DNA of 64,000 bases from Auriscalpium vulgare. Its lineage: Eukaryota; Basidiomycota; Agaricomycetes; Russulales; Auriscalpiaceae. The notes under the pieces were generated by a model that was not told the DNA's origin, did not search any database, and worked only from the letters and a program-made list of their open reading frames with translations. Positions within the stretch are counted from its first letter, which is position 1. Every line of letters starts with the position of its first letter. A program made the position numbers and the translations under genes. The DNA lies in contig JAHBBC010000009.1 in the NCBI GenBank assembly GCA_019915015.1, positions 868,001 to 932,000 on the forward strand, written 5' to 3'. Positions 1-10,855 of the stretch are shown here, in pieces.

Positions 1-1195
1 CCTTTCCCTGCAGTCTTTCTTCCTCGGGCCTTCTTTGTCGGCAGAGGTTGATACAGGCCGGCCTGTGAGCACCCTTGTTGGAAGTGAGAAGTTGATGCAG
101 GCCAACCTGTGAGCACCTTTGTTGGGAGTTCTTGCTCAGAGCTCACAGGCAGTGCAAATCAGGGCAGTGAACTGTAGGTCTCTTTCCTGACTGCAAAGTA
201 TTTACTCTCATGAGTTGACTTTCTCAGGCCCAATCACTGTGTCTTTGATAATGTCAGAGGCTTTCTGTGCTTCAGCCTCAATACAGTGCAAGCAGACCAA
301 TACAGAGTTGAGGATGGCATTGAGATGGGGGGATTGAAGTTTGTTGTGCATGCTTTGGTGTCTACGAAGTATGTGTTTGATTTTTGCCTTGTATCTGACC
401 CTGCGGCTTTTCTTCCTTGTACCTTTGTTGTCAGAGTTTGATGCGGAGCTCAGGCCGCCCTGCGGCCTTTCCCTGCAGTCTTTCTTCCTCGGGCCTTCTT
501 TGTCGGCAGAGGTTGATACAGGCCGGCCTGTGAGCACCCTTGTTGGAAGTGAGAAGTTGATGCAGGCCGACCTGTGAGCACCTTTGTTGGGAGTTCTTGC
601 TTAGAGCTCACAGGCAGTGCAAATCAGGGCAGTGAATTGTAGGTCTCTTTCCTGACTGCAAAGTATATTGTTTTTGAGCGTTAGACGCAGTAGCCTGATC
701 CTTAATTTACTCTCATGGGTTGACTTTCTCAGGCCCAATCACTGTGTCTTTGAGAATGTCAGAGGCTTTCTATGCTTCAGCCTCAATACAGTGCAAGCAG
801 ACCAATACAGAGTTGAGGATGGCATTGAGATGGGGGGATTGAAGTTTGTTGTGCATGCTTTGGTGTCTACGAAATATGTGTTTGATTTTTGCCTTGTATC
901 TGACCCTGCGGCTTTTCTTCCTTGTACCCTTGTTGTCAGAGTTTGATGCGGAGCTCAGGCCGCCCTGCGGCCCTTCCCTGCGGTCTTTCTTCCTCGGGCC
1001 TTCTTCGTCGGCAGAGGTTGATACAGGCCGGCCTGTGAGCACCCTTGTTGGAAGTGGGAAGTTGATGCAGGCCGACCTGTGAGCACCTTTGTTGGGAGTT
1101 CTTGCTCAGAGCTCACAGGAAGTGCAAATCAGGGCAGTGAACTGTAGGTCTTTTTCCTGACTGCAAAGTATATTGTTTTTGAGCGTTCGACGCAG
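1..1195. repeat. Tandem repeat, ~465-505 bp unit
   Basis: The same block recurs with its GCAGAGGTTGATACAGGCCG segment at 41, 506 and 1011, giving about 2.4 copies, the first cut by the window edge. Unit 1 is 465 bp and unit 2 is 505 bp; the difference is a ~40-bp stretch present near 665-705 and missing near 200. Otherwise the copies differ by scattered substitutions. The unit holds a minus-strand reading frame described separately. No LTR or terminal inverted repeat is visible, so this is a local tandem array. Confidence 0.9.
208..537 (-). pseudogene. Degenerate histone H2B-like frame in the tandem repeat
   Basis: The minus strand of each repeat unit encodes a basic Lys/Arg-rich stretch followed by RYKAKIKHILRR, then LNAILNSVL, IEAEAQKASDI and TVIGPEKV. 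This order recalls the H2B histone fold (the YxxYIxxVLKQ helix, then ILNSFV, IATEASKLA and the ISSREI strand). The N-terminus does not resemble a normal H2B tail, no ATG opens the frame (the first usable codon is GTG), and the frame stops where helix alphaC should continue. In the next unit (770-1042) a C-to-T change ends it earlier, after IEAEA. If the assignment is right these are tandem pseudogene copies or a very divergent variant. The relationship is judged by eye only. Confidence 0.35.
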
Positions 1196-1224
1196 TGATC
1201 TAATAAGTAACAACTAATATTGGC

Positions 1225-3100
1225 TGCGTCTTTCTGGTCTGGCATGCTCCTTCCACGCCAGGTGTTCAAAATACCCTGTTTTCATTCACATCATGCCACC
1301 GGGCAGAATATTTTATTCAAAGCACAACAAAATGCACTCAGCCATGTTGATATTCATATCAGACGACCAGGGTGGATTTTTAATTCAGATCATACCAAAA
1401 TGCACTCAACCATGTTGATATTCATATCAGACGACCAGGGTGGATTTTTGATTCAGATCACACCAAAAAGCACTCGGCCCCTGTTTTAATTCACACCATC
1501 CCACTGGGATGAATACTTAATACAAAGCGCAACAAAATGCACTCAACCCCGTTTAAATTCACATCAAAACACCTGGCTGGATTTGTAATTCAGATCACAC
1601 CAAAATGCACTCAGCCCCTGTTTTAATTCACATTATGCCACCGGGCTGGATATTTAATTCAAAGAACAACAAAATGCACTCAGCCATGTTGATATTCATA
1701 TCAGACGACCAGGGTGCATTTTTAATTCAGATCATACCAAAATGCACTCAGCCATGTTGTTTGGGCAGAATATTTAATTCAAAGCACAACAAAATGCACT
1801 CAGCGATGTTGATATTCATATCAGACGAGTAGGGTGGATTTTCAGTTCAGATCACATCAAAATGCACTCAGCCCCTTTTAAATTCACATCATGCCACCGG
1901 GCTGAATATGTAATTCGAAGCACAACCAATGCACTCAGCCCTCTTGATATTTATATCACACCAAACCAGAATGCACTCAGCCCCTGTTTTTAATTCATAT
2001 CACACCACCGGGCTGAATATTTCATTTAGATCACACTGAAATGCACTCAGCCCTGTTTAAATTCACATCAGATGACCAGGGTGGATTTTTAATTCAGCTC
2101 ACACGGAAATGCACTCAGCCCTGTTGAAATCTGCATCACACCACTTGGATGAAATTTCAATTGAGATCACAAAAAAATGCACTCAGCCTTGTATAAATAA
2201 ATTCACATCATGCCACACCAGAATGCACTCAGCCCCTGTTTTAATCTATATCACACCACCAGGCTGGTTCTTAATCCATATCACCAAAATGCACCCAGCT
2301 CCTATTTTGCGTTATATCATACCACATTGCTGGATTTTCAAGCTAGGTTATACCAAAATGCATTCAGCCTCTGTTTGAATTTATCTCAATTTATATCACA
2401 CCGCAAGGTTGAATATTTGTTTCAGATCACCCTTCAGCCCCTGTTTGGATTTATATTATACAACAAGCGTCAATGTTTGATTCATATGCCACTGAAATGT
2501 TCAGTCTCAGCGCCTTCCTAGATTTATATTGACTATCTATGCTCACTGTTCAATCAAATTTAGATCACACTGAAATGCACTCAGCCCTGTTTAAATTCAC
2601 ATCAGATGACCAGGGTGGATTTTTAATTCAGCTCACACGGAAATGCACTCAGCCCTGTTGAAATCTGCATCACACCACTTGGATGAAATTTCAATTGAGA
2701 TCACAAAAAAATGCACTCAGCCTTGTATAAATTCACATCATGCCACACCAGAATGCACTCAGCCCCTGTTTTAATCTATATCACACCACCAGGCTGGATT
2801 CTTAATCCATATCACCAAAATGCACCCAGCTCCTATTTTGCGTTATATCATACCACATTGCTGGATTTTCAAGCTAGGTTATACCAAAATGCATTCAGCC
2901 TCTGTTTGAATTTATCTCAATTTATATCACACCGCAAGGTTGAATATTTGTTTCAGATCACCCTTCAGCCCCTGTTTGGATTTATATTATACAACAAGCG
3001 TCAATGTTTGATTCATATGCCACTGAAATGTTCAGTCTCAGCGCCTTCCTAGATTTATATTGACTATCTATGCTCACTGTTCAATCAAATTCAAACCGGA
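1225..3100. repeat. AT-rich interspersed repeat built on AATGCACTCAGCC
   Basis: Dozens of imperfect copies of AATGCACTCAGCC are spaced roughly 25-70 bp apart, joined by AT-rich linkers such as TTAATTCACATCATGCCACC and GGCTGGATTTTTAATTCAG. Period and linker order vary, so it is a shuffled, diverged array rather than a clean minisatellite. Open frames across it are only the repeat read in different phases. No host gene is visible here. Confidence 0.85.
2025..3091. repeat. Two-copy tandem duplication, ~534 bp
   Basis: Positions 2025-2558 and 2559-3091 are nearly identical. Only small differences were seen: a 4-bp gain in copy 1 near 2200 and a 1-bp difference near 2273. It lies inside the older AATGCACTCAGCC array and is much less diverged, so it is a recent duplication of one array segment. 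Confidence 0.88.
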
Positions 3101-3905
3101 CTACACCTGGCCCCAGTTTCGATATATATTGCACCAGAGTCTCAATTTTTAATTTATATTGTCAGCCCCGCAAAGAGCAGAGGTGACAATACTGAATTCT
3201 TAATTCAAAAGCATAGTCTCAATTTCATAAAGCAACACCTCACAGTGTGCTCATCCAAATATCATGAAAGCAAGAGATTAAGTGACAAGGAATGCACAAT
3301 CTTGCAACTATTGTTGATATGTTCACAATGTCATCACAATAAATTCAACGATTAAAACAGCAAGCGATCTTTTTAGTATTTAAGAAACATGAAGATAACA
3401 GCCTGAACATCATAAACTAACTCCTCGCGATCTGCTCATTCAAATTTCATGAAACAACCACCATTCGAAAGCTGTTCCTCGTACCTTCCCAATGGTACAA
3501 AGCAATCGCAAATCCAACTCGTTTCCACGAAGATATAAGAGTAAAACTGTCGACCGGAAAAACTCGGGTGTGTGCCCGGGTGAAACCGTAAACTGTACTT
3601 TACTTCGGACTCCGACGGCATATTTTTCTGCTCGAAAGAACTGATTCCAAATATGGAATCAGAACATTCCGATCGCTCCCACGACCACGGCTCATCAATT
3701 CTGCCTCGGCCCCCGGCGCAAATCATGATCGCATCATCATCCCGACATGCCCGCCGCTTCGTTTCTCGCCCCCGACATCGCTTCCGACTTCGCTTCCACG
3801 TTCCGGCTTTTCCCGAGTTTCCCATCACTTGCCACATTTGCCTTCGGATCACATCTCCCCTCATCTCGGTGACCGTGGACGGTCACTATCAAAGTATGGA
3901 GGAGG
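3100..3905. other. No supported gene
   Basis: AT-rich to 3450, then GC-richer. A minus-strand frame of about 140 codons (3436-3864) is open but has no recognisable motif and is cut by the LTR starting at 3906. It may be the edge of an interrupted host gene or chance. Confidence 0.5.
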
Positions 3906-5502
3906 TGATACGCCTGATTCCCCGTCGAGCGGGGATTCCACCGCGACTTTTCGGTTTTTCATTTCGAACCAAAGTCACGTGACTTTGGTCTCCGGACCGT
4001 CGTTTCCGCCGTTTCGGCACAGCCACTTCGGAAAGTTCCGAAGTCACGTGACTTCGGCTCCGAACTTTCCAGCGCTTCGGCCTCGTTTCCAGTCATCCCG
4101 AGGCGCCCGCACGTGGTTCGGTCGAGACCTTTCGGCCCATCAGCAGCAGACACGCCACAAAGTCGCTGCCGGACCAAGATCAGTGTAGTGAAACGCCCCG
4201 TGAGCGTATCTCCGAGATAACCGGCTGTCACCCGGTACTTCCCTGTCCGATTCTCCCCCTCACTTATAGCGTTCCCGATTGATCCCTTCTATCGTCCCGA
4301 CCTTTCCGAGCCGAGGCGAACCGAGCCCGAAGCCATGGCTACCTTCCCAGCCACTTCGGAAGATCGTCCGCCACTCGCTGCGACTTCGGCTCGCGGGTAT
4401 ACGTTTGGCGCGCCTTGTACCGCTGAGGCGCGTCTCCACAATATCGTTCGTACTTCATCCTTCTGTATATCACATCGTAGCGACAGCGCTGATCGTTTGT
4501 CTGGTATCCATCGTTCTCGTTCCCCATAAGAGCTTCCTCTCGCTACATATGCTCGTTCCGACCCACCTCGACTTGCGACACATGATCTTTATCCACTTCG
4601 CTCGTGTTTCGTCTCTGTACGCACCTACCTATGTTCGTTTCCGTACGATACGGTCTCGCACTCGTTGTAGCTTAAATACGACTCGATAGCACACCGAATA
4701 ACAAGTTACTTTCCCCCCCATAGTCAGCATCTCGAAAGAGACGTTGCAAACCGCCCGCATCGACAGCTCTTACTGTCGTTGTACCCCTCGTCCTCCTTAT
4801 CGCCCGTAACCTCACTTTCGACTACGCCGCACGCCGCAATACGCTCGCCTTCGACTTCGCTTTCGACCTTCGCCTTTCGCACCACGTACCCCAACCTCGC
4901 TTTACGAACCTCGCTTTCCGAACCTCGCCTTCCGAACCTCGTCTTCCGAACCTCGTCTCCCGAACCTCGCCTCTCGAACATCGACGACCGAACCTCGCCT
5001 CTCGAACACCGCCATCGACAGACCTTCATCCACTTTGATATCACCTTCGAGGCCTCCTCAAGTTCAGGCCCACGACGAACGCGTTCCCCATTACACATAA
5101 CTTCGTCCTCAATCCGAAGTTGTCCGAAGTCACCCAACTACCCATCGCACCGATCAACGTATAAAGCCGAACTTCGTGTTACGTCGATCTCTCTCTCCCT
5201 CCCTCCATCGTCATTCCGCGTTCCTCCGCGTCCAACTTCGGAGCTCGCTCGTCGCGACTTCGTTTGTTCGTCACTTCGGTGACTCGTACGCTCACTCCTT
5301 CTCGTCTCCTGGTCCGGCGCACACGCCGAACCCTCATTCCGATCCGAATCCTCGTTACGACCACGATCCACGTATCGGTGGAGTCACTTCGCGAACCTTT
5401 GGGAACGTGACGACTCGCTCGCACAACAACGCGGTACCACTGACAGCGCTCTAGGGATAGGAAACTACCCATATCCGCCCTACTACCGTCTGGTGCCCAT
5501 CA
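3906..5502 (+). mobile_element. Long terminal repeat of family LTR1 (1597 bp)
   Basis: The segment begins TGATACGCCTG and ends TGGTGCCCATCA. Both ends match the solo copy at 30642-32018, which fixes the boundaries. It contains two 20-bp palindromes centred on CACGTG (3969-3988 and 4038-4057), a run of CCGAACCTCG-type short repeats (4905-4990) and the shared ending CTCTAGGGATAGG...CCGCCCTACTACC. The right flank starts GCGGTGACC, which is coding sequence of a Ty3/gypsy reverse transcriptase. The left flank ends GGAGG, so flanks do not match and upstream DNA does not encode the missing part of the RT. This suggests LTR-LTR recombination or deletion rather than a simple solo insertion. Confidence 0.85.
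3969..4057. promoter_or_regulatory. Twin CACGTG palindromes in LTR1
   Basis: CCAAAGTCACGTGACTTTGG (3969-3988) and CCGAAGTCACGTGACTTCGG (4038-4057) are perfect 20-bp palindromes around the E-box CACGTG. The second is kept base for base in the solo LTR (30785-30804). CACGTG is the classical site of bHLH factors such as Cbf1/Pho4 in fungi, so these may be enhancers of LTR transcription. That role is inferred. Confidence 0.5.
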
Positions 5503-8403
5503 GCGGTGACCATCGCGCACTCAGGAGTACCCCCCTTCCCAGATCATTTGGCGGAGCAGTTTGCGGGGCGGCCGTGCGGGGGAATTCTGGACCTCTACGT
5601 GGGCTATGACGAAAGGAGACTAGATGAAGCCTCAAGGGACCTCACGACTTTCCAGACGCCGTACGGCGCAAAACGGCTGGTGACCCTGCCTATGGGGTGG
5701 ACGAATTCCGTCCCGATCTTCCACGACGACGTGACCTTTATTCTCCAACCGGAAATCCCGCATATTACGGTGCCTTTTATAGACGACGTCCCCCTGAAGG
5801 GGCCGGACTCGGACTACAGGACGGAAGGCGGAGGATACGAAACGATCCCCGGCAACAACGGCATAAGGCGGTTCGTATGGGAACACTTTAACAACGTTAA
5901 CAGGGTAGTCCAACGAATGCGCTACTGTCATGGCACGTTCTCAGGATGGAAATCACAGCTGTGCGTACCAGAATTCTACGTGGTAGGGCACCGCTGCACA
6001 CCGCAAGGAAGGATGGCAGACGAAGAAAAGGTCGCGAAGATTCGCAATTGGGGGCCGTGCACGGACCTCTCAGACGTACGGGCTTTCTTGGGGACAGTCG
6101 GAGTCCTGCGCATCTTTATCCGTAACTTTGCGCACCGAGCCCATGCCTTGACACACCTGACGAGGAAGGACGTCCCGTTCGAATGGGGACCCGAACAGTC
6201 GCGAGCTATGGAGGACCTCAAGGAGGCAGTCCTCGCATCACCAGCGCTCCTACCGATTGATTACACGTCGGAGGCCCCCGTGATCCTAGCGGTAGACACC
6301 TCGTACATCGCGGTGGGTTTCCTATTGAGTCAGGCGGACCCCAACGTTCCCCAAGACAGGAAGAGACGCCGATATTCTCGATTTGGTAGCATCGCGCTAA
6401 ACGATCGCGAAGCGCGGTTCTCGCAGCCCAAGCTGGAGCTCTATGGTCTTTTTCGAGCCCTGCGGGCCCTTAAAGTCTACCTGATAGGGGTGAGGAACCT
6501 GACCATTGAGGTCGACGCCAGGTATATCAAAGGCATGCTGGAAAATCCTGACCTCGAGCCATCGGCCAGTATGAACAGGTGGATTATAGGCATCCTGATG
6601 TTCCATTTTGAGCTAGTGCACGTGCCGGGACTCTTCCACGGGCCCGACGGCCTATCCAGGAGGCGTAGGCAACCAGGAGACGCTCTGGAACAGGAAGACG
6701 ACTTCGACGACTGGGTTGATGCGGTGTATGGTTTCGCACATATCGTAAACATGGTAGTCCCGAAGACAGCGCAAGAGAGAGCCTCGCGACGGCAAGATGG
6801 ATGGACGGGGCCAGGAAGCATACCAGACGAACATGGGGCTGGTTCAAGCCAGGACGCGATACGTCGCGAGGAGGCCCGGCGCTCCCACGATGAACCGGCC
6901 GACGTCTGGGCAACTACGGTCCAAATGCAACCCGCACCAGTACAGGACGCGACGTATCGCGATGTTCCCAGATCAGACAAGGCTCATGAAGCTGACAAGC
7001 GGCTGGAACTAGTCAGGGACTGGTTAGGGACCCTGGCGCGGCCGGCGGACTTGACCGACGAACAGTTCGCTCGTTTCGCTCGATACGCGCTCCAGTTCTT
7101 CAAGGATGGGGACCGCCTTTTCAAAAGGCACCACCAAGGCAGGCACCAACTCGTGCTGGGAGGAGACCGACGTATCGCGGTCCTCAAAGCAGCTCATGAC
7201 GATGTCGGACACAAAGGCGTCTACGCGACGCGGATGATGCTGTTGGAGCGTTTCTGGTGGCCATACGTGGACGCAGACGTGGCCTGGTGGGTGAGAACGT
7301 GCCATATTTGCGAAACCCGACTAGTTCGCCACAGCCTGATACCGCCAACGGTGGCAACGCCGGCGAACCTTTTCGCAAAGATGTATGCAGACACCATGCA
7401 TATGCCAGCAAGCGGCGGATTCAAATACATCGTGCAAGGACGCTGCTCCGTAACCCACTATCCAGAGTGGAGAATGCTAAGGGCGGAGACGGCGGACGCC
7501 ATCGCGAAATGGATTTTCGAAGACGTCTTGTGCCGGTGGGGCGCCCTGCGAGAAGTGGTCACGGACAACGGCGCACCGTTCGTGTCGGCCTTGGAATCCC
7601 TGTCGCATAAGTATGGAGTCCGGCACATTCGAATATCGGGATATAATTCGCGAGCCAACGGAATAGTCGAGCGGTCTCACTTCGACGTACGTCAAGCGCT
7701 CTACAAGGCAGCCGATGGAAATGCTGCAAAATGGTCATCGGTTGCGTACTCGGTATTCTGGTCGGACAGGATAACGATCAGGCGGAGGATGGGCTGCTCG
7801 CCATACTTCGCGGTAACAGGAACGCAGCCGCTAATGCCGCTGGATATCATCGAGGCTTCATACTTGATGCCTCCGCCCGAGTCTCTACTGTCTTCCACAG
7901 ACCTCATAGCGCGCAGGGCAATGGCCCTACAAAAGAGAAAAGCCCAGTTAAGGACCATCCACGACAAAGTCTTTGAAGCGCGACGTATCGCGGCGGTAAA
8001 ATTTGAACGTGACCACGAAGCGACGATTCGCGACTACAATTTCAAGAGAGGCGACTTGGTCCTCCTACGGTTCACGCGGTACGAGAAGTCATTAGATCGA
8101 AAAATGCTTCCGCGCTACGATGGACCGTTCGTGGTAATTGGCCGACGGAAAGGAGGACCTTACGTGCTTGCGGACCTCCACGGTGCGCTCTTCGACCGAC
8201 CGGTCGCGGAGTTTCGCGTCCTTCCTTACTTCGCGCGAACGAACATTGCGCTGCCAGAGTTGCCCGAATTTCTGGACGTCCCACAGTCCAGGGTGGACGA
8301 GCTACTTCATGAAGATAGGCAGGATCACGATGCCATTCATGAAGAGGAAGCAGACGACCCCACCAGGGAAGACGATGACAAGGACGACGAGATCACCGTC
8401 TAA
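5503..8403 (+). pseudogene. pol: Ty3/gypsy Pol fragment: RT (partial), RNase H, integrase (Gy-A)
   Basis: An uninterrupted frame of about 965 codons encodes the back part of a Ty3/gypsy polyprotein. It enters in mid-RT with AVTIAHSG, the place where related fungal Pol proteins read LNAVTI. RT acidic residues are Asp29 in GILDLYVG and FIDDV (91-94, counting from the GTG at 5506). RNase H follows (Asp264 in LAVDTS, Glu311, Asp337 in VDARY, Asp381). The integrase has an HHCC zinc finger (HDDVGH...CHIC) and a DD35E core (Asp ~628 in YADTM, Asp ~687 in VTDNG, Glu ~722 in IVERS), then a GPFVVI C-terminal domain. There is no ATG; Gag, protease and the RT fingers are missing because LTR1 abuts at 5502. 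Catalytic residues are intact but the fragment cannot act alone. Confidence 0.92.
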
Positions 8404-8449
8404 AAAGTACCGCCCAGCACTACGGCGACTGAGGACAGTCGATATTTCA

Positions 8450-8462
8450 GTTGGGGGGAGGA
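8450..8462 (+). other. Polypurine tract-like copy just after pol
   Basis: GTTGGGGGGAGGA lies 47 bp after the pol stop. The block around it (8427-8460, ending TTTCAGTTGGGGGGAG) closely matches the block before the 3' LTR at 26885-26915. No TG...CA repeat begins here, so it may be an internal polypurine tract or a duplicated boundary. Confidence 0.5.
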
Positions 8463-8875
8463 TTAGACGGTGGTATTTAGGACTGAACAGCTGGAAGTAC
8501 GGATGGAGACGAGTCAGGACGATAAGTCGAGGTCGCGAGCGCTAGCGAAGCTCGGACTGGGCAGGCACCGACTAAGGCTTCAAGGGTCTGGAACAAGGCT
8601 GAGGTCGCGCCGGAAACGCGATAGGACACGCTCACACTGTGACACAAGCAATGGACTCTATTCACAACATAGCAGGATAGCGAATTCTATGTACACAGCA
8701 AAGAGGTAGCGACGGATAGCGAACAACTATGAACAGACCGATAACGAGCGGACAACACGACAGCGAGACGCCGAAACCCCCACCTAGGACACGAGGAACG
8801 CCCCCCGCATCGAAGCACCAAGGCCCTCTGCTGTTGAAGCAGGGGCGACTCCTTTTGAAGAAGGCTCGCAAGCGG
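8463..8875. other. Spacer between pol and antisense gene A
   Basis: No gene is recognised. The base use (repeated TCGCGA/GCGATA motifs) matches the rest of Gy-A. It is downstream of both the plus-strand pol and the minus-strand gene A, so it would hold convergent 3' ends. Confidence 0.5.
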
Positions 8876-10576
8876 CTAAGCGGCGGGCGCGGGGTCAGCG
8901 GGACCATCAGCCGCGGCGGAGGGCGGCGTGCCGACATCCTCGAAGGAGGGAGCGGCGGCGGTAGGCATGGTAGGGCCGGGGGCAGGGTCCGACGCGGGAG
9001 GAGCGGCAGCGGCGAGCGGCGAGAAGGGCGCGGCGGGAGCAACCGGAGGCACGGGGGAAGGAAGGCGAGAGGCGCGACCGACGAGAGGCACGACGGCGGC
9101 GCTAAGCAGCGGGAGGGAAGAGGCGATGAGAGCCGACGAGGGTGGCGCGAGGAGGAGGCGCGAGGCAGGCCTGGCCGGCGCGGGAGAAGCGGCGCGCAAC
9201 GCGGGGGGAGCAGGGAGAGGGATGCGGCGCGGCGGATCGAAGGGGCCAACCTGCGGCGAGATGAGGCCCCCAGCAGGCGCAGGGAACGCGGGGTCGCCGA
9301 GCTGCTGCAGGGTCTGCCAGACCCAGTTCCGCTCAGCGACGATGCCGCGGGCCCGGGCGTCGAGCGTCGCGTAGTTGACGCTGATGGTGTTGAGCTCCTC
9401 CGTGAGCGCGTTGTAGGTCCGGAAAAGCTGCGGCGGGGAGTCATAGCGGAGGATGGGGACGGCGCCGGCAGGGTCGGGGTGGTCGGCCCAGTCGAAGGCG
9501 GAGGACCGGGGACGGACATGGATGCCGGCAGGGTCGACATCCTGCGAGACTCCGTCGCTGCCCACCACGTAGAAATGCGTCCCGCGGACACCGTCGTCGC
9601 ACTTGTGGTGGCCCACGAAGCAGCGATGGCACTGGCGGCCGCTGACGTCCGTAAAGAAGCACGTGGGGTGGGAGTCCATCGTGGCGCAGCGGTAGCAGGG
9701 GGCGGAAGCCTGAGGGTCGGAGTGTGAGCGGCGCAACACGACGGACAAGAAAAGGGCGACGTACCTGAAGGCGGCGGCCCGGGAAGGTGTCAGCGACGGG
9801 GATCTTGGCGCCCTTGACGGAGGTGGAAGGGTCGGCGGCGGGCGCGGGGGAGCCGGCCTCGGAAGAGGGGACAGTGGCGGCGGGCGGAGGCACGAGGGAG
9901 CCGGAGGGGACGTTGGCAGGGCGCTTGGAACTGCGGACGGCTTTGCCCTTGCCCTTCGACTTGGCGGCGGCGGGGACTGATCGGGGGGCGGGGAGTTTGG
10001 TGGCGCCGCGGGTGCGCTGCGCGACGGGCTCCTGCGGGTCCCCCGCCTCATCTAGCTCGTCGACCTCGGCCTCGGCGTCAGCCTCGGAGGGGGCGGACTC
10101 GCGGTTGCGCTTGGTGGGCGGCGGGGAAGCGCGGGCGGCGGCGCGGTGAGGCGTGGAGGAGACCGGGGGGCGGACAGAAGGCGCGGGGAGGGCACTGTCG
10201 GCGCGGGCCCGCTTGCCAGCCTGACGGGAGAGGGGAGCGGCGACGGGAGTGGAGTAGGGGATGGCGGGTGAGGACGGCGTGGGGGAGGGGCCGGAGGACG
10301 GCCAGGCGTCGACAACGGCGGACACGGCCCCGATCCTGTCCAGCACCTCGGACGGCGGGGGGTCCTCCCCCAACACCTCAGCATAGGCGGACTGGACACA
10401 AGGGAGGGTCAGCAGGGCGTCGGGAGCGAGAGGCCGTGGGCACTCACCGTGGCCGACTCCCAGTTCGCGGCGAACTCGCCGTAGTGGGCGGAGTCGACTG
10501 TGGGGAGGGAGGCGACGAGCGCTTCTACGGCGGACAGCCGTTTCCTGAGGTTGATAGGGCGGGAGAACGCAGACAT
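8876..10576 (-). CDS. Gy-A antisense gene A: Pro/Ala-rich protein with Cys cluster
   Basis: Start ATG at 10576 (MSAFSRPINLRKRL). Spliced reading: exon 1 to ...NWESAT, a ~60-nt intron beginning GTGAGTGCCC, exon 2 from SAYAEVLGEDPPP through a charged, serine-rich region with a basic KSKGKGKA stretch that may be a nuclear signal, an intron near 9695-9770, and a last exon from CYRCATMDSHPTC to the stop at 8876. The last exon has a Cys/His cluster, CxxC...C...CxxCxxGHxxC, likely to bind zinc, then NALTEELNTISVNYATLDAR, probably helical, and a long Pro/Ala tail. Function is unknown. It is antisense to pol and downstream of it, in line with genes B and C on the same strand. The several plausible introns argue for a host-type nuclear-spliced gene. 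Confidence 0.6.
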
Positions 10577-10855
10577 GGCCAGGGAAGGGGGGAGATAGGG
10601 AGAGGTGAGGGGAGGAAAGAGAGAGACGGAGAGGTCGAGGCGCAACGCGTCGCGTTAAGACGGGGCGCCGCGCCAGCGTGTGGGTTTTTGCTTCCGACGT
10701 GGAAGCAGAGCGGGCCCGCCGGGCCGCGACAGGTGCGGCGCTTACCTTCACACGGCTTAGCGAGCGTTCGCGCGCGAGTCAAGAAGAAGGGATAGGGAAC
10801 GGAATGGCATTACTGGGCCCTAAGGGCGCCTTGGGCAAATTACAGGAATCGCTCG

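Noticed and set aside
3906..8403. A complete 5' LTR plus gag-pol element
   Set aside because: Pol begins in mid-RT directly at the LTR edge and no primer-binding site, Gag or protease is present, so the two parts come from different insertions.
8463..8875. 3' LTR after the first polypurine tract
   Set aside because: No TG...CA repeat and no match to LTR1 or to the LTR at 26920.
8729..9727. Long plus-strand frame of 332 codons
   Set aside because: It is the antisense of gene A in GC-rich codons; its product is Arg/Gly-rich noise without motifs, while the minus strand has a Cys cluster and clean introns.
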